Assembly (NCBI RefSeq): GCF_032854445.1
Contig: NW_027018389.1
Coordinates: forward strand, 1-32,193
Length of the DNA stretch: 32,193 nt
Direction of reading: 5' to 3'
From: Liolophura sinensis
Lineage: Eukaryota; Mollusca; Polyplacophora; Chitonida; Chitonidae
The notes beneath the pieces are model-generated. The model was given only the letters and a program-made list of their open reading frames with translations, ran no database searches and had not been told where the DNA came from. This document shows positions 23,645-32,193 of the stretch, in pieces. Every line of letters starts with the position of its first letter. The stretch's first letter is position 1. A program made the translations under genes and the position numbers.

Positions 23645-24414
23645 CGACGTATTCTTTGACGAGAAATCGAATGGTGCAAACCGCGTTGCTCTCCGACCAA
23701 TACTTTTGGCTGTAGCCACAAATGAATAATCATTGATGTCAAGATCACGTGCCCAGCAACGGCTCTTACTCCATGGAAACCAAGGAAATTTGCAATTTTT
23801 CAACAGCTGGAGATGCCTGGCCCAATTGCGCATCTTTTGGCACCTTATTGATGTGGGTCAGTGTTCAATTGTACTTTTTACAGAGGACTGTATCAAGTAC
23901 CTTGTGTTTTTTTTATATACAAATGGTGTGGTTTTTCTACATGTAGATAAAGACATTGAGTTTGTCTTCGACTTAGAAGTAAGACAACTGCTGGGTGAGT
24001 TAAATGGGCTTGGCCCAAAGATTTGACGTCGTCTGGGCTACCGAAGGGCACATAACTTATAATGAAAAGTTGAATATAGTAATGACCAGTCGCGATTGTA
24101 CATAGTTAATGTATCCGATTTCAATTCGCAAAAAGACCAGGCAAAAATCCAAAAGTAGAAAAACTGTTCCAATGCTGCTGGTAAGAGGCTAATCCGACGT
24201 ATTTTTTGACGAGAAATCGAATGGTGCAAACCGCGTTGCTCTCCGACCAATACTTTTGGCTGTAGCCACAAATGAATAATCATTGATGTCAAGATCACGT
24301 GCCCAGCAACGGCTCTTACTCCATGGAAACCAAGGAAATTTGCAATTTTTCAACAGCTGGAGATGCCTGGCCCAATTGCGCATCTTTTGGCACCTTATTG
24401 ATGTGGGTCAGTGT
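23357..24414. repeat. 1,100-bp two-monomer duplication, right copy
   Basis: Tandem partner of the segment at 22257. After 24414 the sequence switches to d-type (GTTTAATTG), so the duplicated unit ends inside the monomer that starts at 24195. Confidence 0.8.
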
Positions 24415-24744
24415 TTAATTGTACTTTTTACAGCGGACTGTATCAAGTACCTTGTGTTTTTTTTATATACAAATGGTGTGGTTTTTCTACATGTAGATAA
24501 AGACATTGAGTTTGTCTTCGACTTAGAAGTAAGACAACTGCTTGGTGAGTTAAATGGGCTTGGCCCAAAGATTTGACGTCGTCTGGGCTACCGAAGGGCA
24601 CATAACTTATAATGAAAAGTTGAATATAGTAATGACCAGTCGCGATTGTACATAGTTAATGTAGCCGATTTCAATTAGAAAAAATACCAGGCAAAAATCC
24701 AAAAGTGGAAAAACTGTTCCAATGCTGCTGGTAAGAGACTAATC
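24195..24744. repeat. Hybrid d/h monomer (deletion junction)
   Basis: The left half is d-type (GTTTAATTG, GACAACTG, GGCTTGG). The right end is h-type (AGAAAAAATACC, AGTGGAAAA, AGAGACTA). It lacks h's GAAAAATTG, so the switch lies downstream of that site or the site mutated separately. The fusion removes e, f and g. A private T gives CTTGGTGAG. Confidence 0.7.
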
Positions 24745-25294
24745 CGACGTATTTTTTGACGAGAAATCGAATGGTGCAAACCGCGTTGCTCTCCGACCAA
24801 TACTTTTGGCTGTAGCCACAAATGAATAATTATTGATGTCAAGATCACGTGCCCAGCAACGGCTCTTACTCCATGGAAACCAAGGAAATTTGCAATTTTT
24901 CAACAGCTGGAGATGCCTGGCCCAATTGCGCATCTTTTGGCACCTTATTGATGTGGGTCAGTGTTCAATTGTACTTTTTACAGCGGACTGTATCAAGTAC
25001 CTTGTGTTTTTTTTATATACAAATGGTGTGGTTTTTCTACATGTAGATAAAGACATTGAGTTTGTCTTCGACTTAGAAGTAAGACATTTGCTGGGTGAGT
25101 TAAATGGGCTTGGCCCAAAGATTTGACGTCGTCTGGGCTACCGAAGGGCACATAACTTATAATGAAAAGTTGAATATAGTAATGACCAGTCGCGATTGTA
25201 CATAGTTAATGTAGCCGATTTCAATTAGCAAAAAGACCAGGTAAAAATCCAAAAGTAGAAAAACTGTTCCAATGCTGCTGGTAAGAGGCTAATC

Positions 25295-28200
25295 CGACGT
25301 ATTTTTTGACGAGAAATCGAATGGTGCAAACCGCGTTGCTCTCCGACCAATACTTTTGGCTGTAGCCACAAATGAATAATCATTGATGTCAAGATCACGT
25401 GCCCAGCAACGGCTCTTACTCCATGGAAACCAAGGAAATTTGCAATTTTTCAACAGCTGGAGATGCCTGGCCCAATTGCGCATCTTTTGGCACCTTATTG
25501 ATGTGGGTCAGTGTTCAATTGTACTTTTTACAGCGGACTGTATCAAGTACCTTGTGTGTTTTTTTATATACAAATGGTGTGGTTTTTCTACATGTAGATA
25601 AAGACATTGAGTTTGTCTTCGACTTAGAAGTAAGACATTTGCTGGGTGAGTTAAATGGGCTTGGCCCAAAGATTTGACGTCGTCTGGGCTACCGAAGGGC
25701 ACATAACTTATAATGAAAAGTTGAATATAGTAATGACCAGTCGCCATTGTACATAGTTAATGTAGCCGATTTCAATTAGAAAAAAATACCAGGCAAAAAT
25801 CCAAAAGTAGAAAAACTGTTCCAATGCTGCTGGTAAGAGGCTAATCCGACGTATTCTTTGACGAGAAATCGAATGGTGCAAACCGCGTTGCTCTCCGACC
25901 AATACTTTTGGCTGTAGCCACAAATGAATAATCATTGATGTCAAGATCACGTGCCCAGCAACGGCTCTTACTCCATGGAAACCAAGGAAATTTGCAATTT
26001 TTCAACAGCTGGAGATGCCTGGCCCAATTGCGCATCTTTTGGCACCTTATTGATGTGGGTCAGTGTTCAATTGTACTTTTTACAGCGGACTGTATCAAGT
26101 ACCTTGTGTTTTTTTTATATACAAATGGTGTGGTTTTTCTACATGTAGATAAAGACATTGAGTTTGTCTTCGACTTAGAAGTAAGACATTTGCTGGGTGA
26201 GTTAAATGGGCTTGGCCCAAAGATTTGACGTCGTCTGGGCTACCGAAGGGCACATAACTTATAATGAAAAGTTGAATATAGTAAAGACCAGTCGCCATTG
26301 TACATAGTTAATGTAGCCGATTTCAATTAGAAAAAATACCAGGCAAAAATCCAAAAGTGGAAAAACTGTTCCAATGCTGCTAGTAAGAGGCTAATCCGAC
26401 GTATTCTTTGACGAGAAATCGAATGGTGCAAACCGCGTTGCTCTCCGACCAATACTTTTGGCTGTAGCCACAAATGAATAATCATTGATGTCAAGATCAC
26501 GTGCCCAGCAACGGCTCTTACTCCATGGAAACCAAGGAAATTTGCAATTTTTCAACAGCTGGAGATGCCTGGCCCAATTGCGCATCTTTTGGCACCTTAT
26601 TGATGTGGGTCAGTGTTCAATTGTACTTTTTACAGAGGACTGTATCAAGTACCTTGTGTTTTTTTTATATACAAATGGTGTGGTTTTTCTACATGTAGAT
26701 AAAGACATTGAGTTTGTCTTCGACTTAGAAGTAAGACAACTGCTGGGTGAGTTAATTGGGCTTTGCCCAAAGATTTGACGTCGTCTGGGCTACCGAAGGC
26801 CACATAACTTATAATGAAAAGTTGAATATAGTAATGACCAGTCGCGATTGTACATAGTTAATGTAGCCGATTTAAATTTGGAAAAAGACCAGGCAAAAAT
26901 CCAAAAGTAGAAAAACTGTTCCAATGCTGCTGGAGGCTAATCCGACGTATTTTTTGACGAGAAATCGAATGGTGCAAACCGCGTTGCTCTCCGACCAATA
27001 CTTTTGGCTGTAGCCACAAATGAATAATCATTGATGTCAAGATCACGTGCCCAGCAACGGCTCTTACACCATGGAAACCAAGGAAATTTGCAATTTTTCA
27101 ACAGCTGGAGATGCCTGGCCCAATTGCGCATCTTTTGGCACCTTATTGATGTGGGTCAGTGTTTAATTGTACTTTTTACAGCGGACTGTATCAAGTACCT
27201 TGTGTTTTTTTTATATACAAATGGTGTGGTTTTTCTACATGTAGATAAAGACATTGAGTTTGTCTTCGACTTAGAAGTAAGACAACTGCTGGGTGAGTTA
27301 AATGGGCTTGGCCCAAAGATTTGACGTCGTCTGGGCTACCGAAGGGCACATAACTTATAATGAAAAGTTGAATATAGTAATGACCAGTCGCGAGTGTACA
27401 TAGTTAATGTAGCCGATTTAAATTCGCAAAAAGACCAGGCAAAAATCCAAAAGTAGAAAAACTGTTCCAATGCTGCTGGTAAGAGGCTAATCCGACGTAT
27501 TTTTTGACGAGAAATCGAATGGTGCAAACCGCGTTGCTCTCCGACCAATACTTTTGGCTGTAGCCACAAATGAATAATCATTGATGTCAAGATCACGTGC
27601 CCAGCAGCGGCTCTTACTCCATGGAAACCAAGGAAATTTGCAATTTTTCAACAGCTGGGGATGCCTGGCCCAATTGCGCATCTTTTGGCACCTTATTGAT
27701 GTGGGTCAGTGTTCAATTGTACTTTTTACAGCGGACTGTATCAAGTACCTTGTGTTTTTTTTATATACAAATGGTGTGGTTTTTCTACATGTAGATAAAG
27801 ACATTGAGTTTGTCTTCGACTTAGAAGTAAGACATTTGCTGGGTGAGTTAAATGGGCTTGGCCCAAAGATTTGACGTCGTCTGGGCTACCGAAGGGCACA
27901 TAACTTATAATGAAAAGTTGAATATAGTAAAGACCAGTCGCCATTGTACATAGTTAATGTAGCCGATTTCAATTAGAAAAAATACCAGGCAAAAATCCAA
28001 AAGTGGAAAAACTGTTCCAATGCTGGTGGTAAGAGGCTAATCCGACGTATTCTTTGACGAGAAATCGAATGGTGCAAACCGCGTTGCTCTCCGACCAATA
28101 CTTTTGGCTGTAGCCACAAATGAATAATCATTGATGTCAAGATCACGTGCCCAGCAACGGCTCTTACTCCATGGAAACCAAGGAAATTTGCAATTTTTCA

Positions 28201-31200
28201 ACAGCTGGAGATGCCTGGCCCAATTGCGCATCTTTTGGCACCTTATTGATGTGGGTCAGTGTTCAATTGTACTTTTTACAGAGGACTGTATCAAGTACCT
28301 TGTGTTTTTTTTATATACAAATGGTGTGGTTTTTCTACATGTAGATAAAGACATTGAGTTTGTCTTCGACTTAGAAGTAAGACAACTGCTGGGTGAGTTA
28401 AATGGGCTTTGCCCAAAGATTTGACGTCGTCTGGGCTACCGAAGGCCACATAACTTATAATGAAAAGTTGAATATAGTAATGACCAGTCGCGATTGTACA
28501 TAGTTAATGTAGCCGATTTAAATTCGCAAAAAGACCAGGCAAAAATCCAAAAGTAGAAAAACTGTTCCAATGCTGCTGGTAAGAGGCTAATCCGACGTAT
28601 TTTTTGACGAGAAATCGAATGGTGCAAACCGCGTTGCTCTCCGACCAATAATTTTGGCTGTAGCCACAAATGAATAATCATTGATGTCAAGATCACGTGC
28701 CCAGCAACGGCTCTTACTCCATGGAAACCAAGGAAATTTGCAATTTTTCAACAGCTGGAGATGCCTGGCCCAATTGCGCATCTTTTGGCACCTTATTGAT
28801 GTGGGTCAGTGTTTAATTGTACTTTTTACAGCGGACTGTATCAAGTACCTTGTGTTTTTTTTATATACAAATGGTGTGGTTTTTCTACATGTAGATAAAG
28901 ACATTGAGTTTGTCTTCGACTTAGAAGTAAGACAACTGCTGGGTGAGTTAAATGGGCTTGGCCCAAAGATTTGACGTCGTCTGGGCTACCGAAGGGCACA
29001 TAACTTATAATGAAAAGTTGAATATAGTAATGACCAGTCGCGATTGTACATAGTTAATGTAGCCGATTTAAATTCGCAAAAAGACCAGGCAAAAATCCAA
29101 AAGTAGAAAAACTGTTCCAATGCTGCTGGTAAGAGGCTAATCCGACGTATTTTTTGACGAGAAATCGAATGGTGCAAACCGCGTTGCTCTCCGACCAATA
29201 CTTTTGGCTGTAGCCACAAATGAATAATCATTGATGTCAAGATCACGTGCCCACCAGCGGCTCTTACTCCATGGAAACCAAGGAAATTTGCAATTTTTCA
29301 ACAGCTGGGGATGCCTGGCCCAATTGCGCATCTTTTGGCACCTTATTGATGTGGGTCAGTGTTCAATTGTACTTTTTACAGCGGACTGTATCAAGTACCT
29401 TGTGTTTTTTTTATATACAAATGGTGTGGTTTTTCTACATGTAGATAAAGACATTGAGTTTGTCTTCGACTTAGAAGTAAGACATTTGCTGGGTGAGTTA
29501 AATGGGCTTGGCCCAAAGATTTGACGTCGTCTGCGCTACCGAAGGGCACATTACTTATAATGAAAAGTTGAATATACTAATGACCAGTCGCGATTGTACA
29601 TAGTTAATGTAGCCGATTTCAATTAGAAAAAAGACCAGGCAAAAATCCAAAAGTGGAAAAACTGTTCCAATGCTGCTGGTAAGAGGCTAATCCGACGTAT
29701 TTTTTGACGAGAAATCGAATGGTGCAAACCGCGTTGCTCTCCGACCAATACTTTTGGCTGTAGCCACAAATGAATAATCATTGATGTCAAGCTCACGTGC
29801 CCAGCAACGGCTCTTACTCCATGGAAACCAAGGAAATTTGCAATTTTTCAACAGCTGGAGATGCCTGGCCCAATTGCGCATCTTTTGGCGCCTTATTGAT
29901 GTGGGTCAGTGTTAAATTGTACTTTTTACAGCGGACTGTATCAAGTACCTTGTGTTTTTTTTATATACAAATGGTGTGGTTTTTCTACATGTAGATAAAG
30001 ACATTGAGTTTGTCTTCGACTTAGAAGTAAGACAACTGCTGGGTGAGTTAAATGGGCTTTGCCCAAAGATTTGACGTCGTCTGGGCTACCGAAGGGCACA
30101 TAACTTATAATGAAAAGTTGAATATAGTAATGACCAGTCGCGATTGTACATAGTTAATGTAGCCGATTTCAATTAGCAAAAAGACCAGGTAAAAATCCAA
30201 AAGTAGAAAAACTGTTCCAATGCTGCTGGTAAGAGGCTAATCCGACGTATTTTTTGACGAGAAATCGAATGGTGCAAACCGCGTTGCTCTCCGACCAATA
30301 CTTTTGGCTGTAGCCACAAATGAATAATCATTGATGTCAAGATCGCGTGCCCAGCAACGGCTCTTACTCCATGGAAACCAAGGAAATTTGCAATTTTTCA
30401 ACAGCTGGGGATGCCTGGCCCAATTGCGCATCTTTTGGCACCTTACTGATGTGGGTCAGTGTTCAATTGTACTTTTTACAGCGGACTGTATCAAGTACCT
30501 TGTGTTTTTTTTATATACAAATGGTGTGGTTTTTCTACATGTAGATAAAGACATTGAGTTTGTCTTCGACTTAGAAGTAAGACATTTGCTGGGTGAGTTA
30601 AATGGGCTTGGCCCAAAGATTTGACGTCGTCTGGGCTACCGAAGGGCACATAACTTATAATGAAAAGTTGAATATACTAATGACCAGTCGCGATTGTACA
30701 TAGTTAATGTAGCCGATTTCAATTAGAAAAAATACCAGGCAAAAATCCAAAAGTGGAAAAACTGTTCCAATGCTGCTGGTAAGAGGCTAATCCGACGTAT
30801 TTTTTGACGAGAAATCGAATGGTGCAAACCGCGTTGCTCTCCGACCAATACTTTTGGCTGTAGCCACAAATGAATAATCATTGATGTCAAGATCACGTGC
30901 CCAGCAACGGCTCTTACTCCATGGAAACCAAGGAAATTTGCAATTTTTCAACAGCTGGAGATGCCTGGCCCAATTGCGCATCTTTTGGCACCTTATTGAT
31001 GTGGGTCAGTGTTAAATTGTACTTTTTACAGCGGACTGTATCAAGTACCTTGTGTTTTTTTTATATACAAATGGTGTGGTTTTTCTACATGTAGATAAAG
31101 ACATTGAGTTTGTCTTCGACTTAGAAGTAAGACATTTGCTGGGTGAGTTAAATGGGCTTGGCCCAAAGATTTGACGTCGTCTGGGCTACCGAAGGGCACA

Positions 31201-31892
31201 TAACTTATAATGAAAAATTGAATATAGTAATGACCAGTCGCGATTGTACATAGTTAATGTAGCCGATTTCAATTAGAAAAAATACCAGGCAAAAATCCAA
31301 AAGTGGAAAAACTGTTCCAATGCTGCTGGTAAGAGACTAATCCGACGTATTTTTTGACGAGAAATCGAATGGTGCAAACCGCGTTGCTCTCCGACCAATA
31401 CTTTTGGCTGTAGCCACAAATGAATAATTATTGATGTCAAGATCACGTGCCCAGCAACGGCTCTTACTCCATGGAAACCAAGGAAATTTGCAATTTTTCA
31501 ACAGCTGGAGATGCCTGGCCCAATTGCGCATCTTTTGGCACCTTATTGATGTGGGTCAGTGTTCAATTGTACTTTTTACAGCGGACTGTATCAAGTACCT
31601 TGTGTTTTTTTTATATACAAATGGTGTGGTTTTTCTACATGTAGATAAAGACATTGAGTTTGTCTTCGACTTAGAAGTAAGACATTTGCTGGGTGAGTTA
31701 AATGGGCTTGGCCCAAAGATTTGACGTCGTCTGGGCTACCGAAGGGCACATAACTTATAATGAAAAGTTGAATATAGTAATGACCAGTCGCGATTGTACA
31801 TAGTTAATGTAGCCGATTTCAATTAGCAAAAAGACCAGGTAAAAATCCAAAAGTAGAAAAACTGTTCCAATGCTGCTGGTAAGAGGCTAATC
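25295..31892. repeat. Higher-order repeat variant lengthened to twelve monomers
   Basis: Order: a (25295), b (25847), c (26397), d (26943), e/b hybrid (27493), c (28043), d (28593), e (29143), f (29693), g (30243), h (30793), i (31343), total 6,598 bp. The e/b hybrid joins the first five monomers to a second b-to-i run. The second run nearly matches the intact unit at 17044-21443. The a monomer is 552 bp (GTGTG before the T run plus the seven-A run). The c monomer at 26397 is 546 bp, lacking four bases at CTGGAGGC, and has TTAATTGGG and AATTTGG as private changes. Confidence 0.78.
27493..28042. repeat. Hybrid e/b monomer (junction of the long duplication)
   Basis: Left of about 27659 it is e-like (CAGCAGCGG close to e's CACCAGCGG, CTGGGG). 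From 27660 it equals the b monomer at 17044 (GACATTTG, GTAAAGACC, CGCCATT, GCTGGTGG). The next monomer is c, as always after b. It is the breakpoint expected from the inferred 10,449-bp tandem duplication. Confidence 0.72.
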
Positions 31893-32193
31893 CGACGTAT
31901 TTTTTGACGAGAAATCGAATGGTGCAAACCGCGTTGCTCTCCGACCAATACTTTTGGCTGTAGCCACAAATGAATAATCATTGATGTCAAGATCACGTGC
32001 CCAGCAACGGCTCTTACTCCATGGAAACCAAGGAAATTTGCAATTTTTCAACAGCTGGAGATGCCTGGCCCAATTGCGCATCTTTTGGCACCTTATTGAT
32101 GTGGGTCAGTGTTCAATTGTACTTTTTACAGCGGACTGTATCAAGTACCTTGTGTTTTTTTTATATACAAATGGTGTGGTTTTTCTACATGTA
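27660..32193. repeat. 4.5-kb segment, second copy, cut by window end
   Basis: Match of 17211-21744 over 4,534 bases to the last base of the window. Here the c monomer keeps the consensus ATAGTAATG where the first copy has ATAGATATG, so the first copy carries the derived change. Identity is much higher than between either copy and the a-to-i monomers in between (21745-27659), which argues for a recent long-range event rather than general homogenisation. Confidence 0.85.
31893..32193. repeat. Partial last monomer (first 301 bp)
   Basis: This is an a-position monomer cut by the window end just after TTTCTACATGTA. It is collinear with the start of the copy at 21444, and shows that the array continues to the right. 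Confidence 0.9.

Larger units (their letters stand above)
21444..25294. repeat. Higher-order repeat variant shortened to seven monomers
   Basis: Order: a (21444), b (21995), c (22545), hybrid ending as b (23095), c (23645), d/h hybrid (24195), i (24745), total 3,851 bp. It is explained by the nine-monomer unit losing d-to-h through a d/h junction (five monomers merged into one) and gaining two monomers through a local 1,100-bp duplication (9 - 4 + 2 = 7). The i monomer keeps AATAATTATTG, so the frame of the higher-order unit is restored before the next a at 25295. Confidence 0.75.
17211..27659. repeat. Inferred 19-monomer (10,449-bp) duplication unit
   Basis: 17211-21744 is matched by 27660-32193 at a constant offset of 10,449. 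The match begins inside a monomer whose left half is e-like (27493: CAGCAGCGG, CTGGGG) and right half b-like (GTAAAGACC, CGCCATT, GCTGGTGG). An unequal crossover joining base 27659 of one chromatid to base 17211 of another would duplicate exactly 17211-27659. Only the first 4,534 bp of the second copy lie inside the window, so the full length is an inference. Confidence 0.55.
1..32193. repeat. 550-bp satellite DNA array, 58 complete monomers plus one partial
   Basis: The same unit recurs head to tail with no spacer. Taking the CGACGTATT motif as unit start, complete monomers begin at 1, 551, 1099, 1642, then every 550 bp to 6592, then 7143 and every 550 bp to 16493, then 17044 and every 550 bp to 21444, then 21995 and every 550 bp to 25295, then 25847, 26397, 26943 and every 550 bp to 31343; a partial unit starts at 31893. 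The breaks in the 550 rhythm are small indels inside single copies. Copies differ mainly by substitutions shared among subsets of monomers. All units have the same orientation. No unique sequence interrupts the array, so the whole window is gene-free. Organisation is typical of eukaryotic heterochromatic satellite; the family name and chromosomal location are unknown to me. Confidence 0.97.

Noticed and set aside
1-32193. CRISPR array.
   Set aside because: The repeating unit is 550 bp with no short repeat separated by unique spacers; every part of the unit repeats.
1-32193. Tandem 5S rRNA, U-snRNA, spliced-leader or tRNA gene cluster.
   Set aside because: I looked for the characteristic sequences of 5S rRNA, U1, U2, U4, U5, U6 and nematode spliced leader and for a tRNA A-box/B-box pair. 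The only resemblance is GTTCAATTG, one mismatch from a relaxed B box, with no convincing A box or cloverleaf upstream.
1-32193. Tandem copies of a transposable element or LTR.
   Set aside because: No terminal repeats, target-site duplications, tailed ends or transposase/reverse-transcriptase frame exist in the 550-bp unit, and monomers abut with no spacer.

Overview
The whole 32,193-base window is one uninterrupted head-to-tail satellite DNA array. Its monomer is 550 bp and about 40% G+C (counted on one copy). There are 58 complete monomers plus the first 301 bp of a 59th. The array runs off both ends of the window, so no flanking single-copy DNA, gene, RNA gene, transposase or CRISPR array is present. 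51 of the 58 complete copies are exactly 550 bp. The exceptions start at 551 (548 bp), 1099 (543), 6592 (551), 16493 (551), 21444 (551), 25295 (552) and 26397 (546).

A long, homogenised, non-coding array with higher-order structure points to heterochromatin or a satellite block in a eukaryotic nuclear genome. I do not recognise the monomer as a named satellite family and cannot assign a taxon. CpG is only mildly depleted (18 per monomer, observed/expected about 0.8). This fits a lineage or locus with little germline CpG loss, but it is not diagnostic.

Layout. (1) 1-3841: irregular mixture of monomer types, with several copies carrying small indels. (2) 3842-12092: a repeating order of three monomer types (called q, p, r here), including a 1,650-bp three-monomer block that is tandemly duplicated almost without change at 7731-11030. 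(3) 12093-16492: transitional zone of loosely ordered monomers, some of which resemble types found further right. (4) 16493-32193: a nine-monomer higher-order repeat (a-b-c-d-e-f-g-h-i, 4,951 bp). It is intact once (16493-21443), then shortened to seven monomers, then lengthened to twelve, by crossovers that left hybrid monomers. On top of this, 17211-21744 recurs at 27660-32193 (offset 10,449 bp) with only two adjacent base differences found by eye. The simplest reading is one recent 19-monomer tandem duplication that the window cuts off.

There is no gene set to connect. Short open frames recur in every monomer but show stops, frameshifts and mostly amino-acid-changing variants, so I treat them as chance frames. 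The biology visible here is array evolution: unequal exchange, conversion-like substitution clusters, and two subregions of the monomer that hardly vary.
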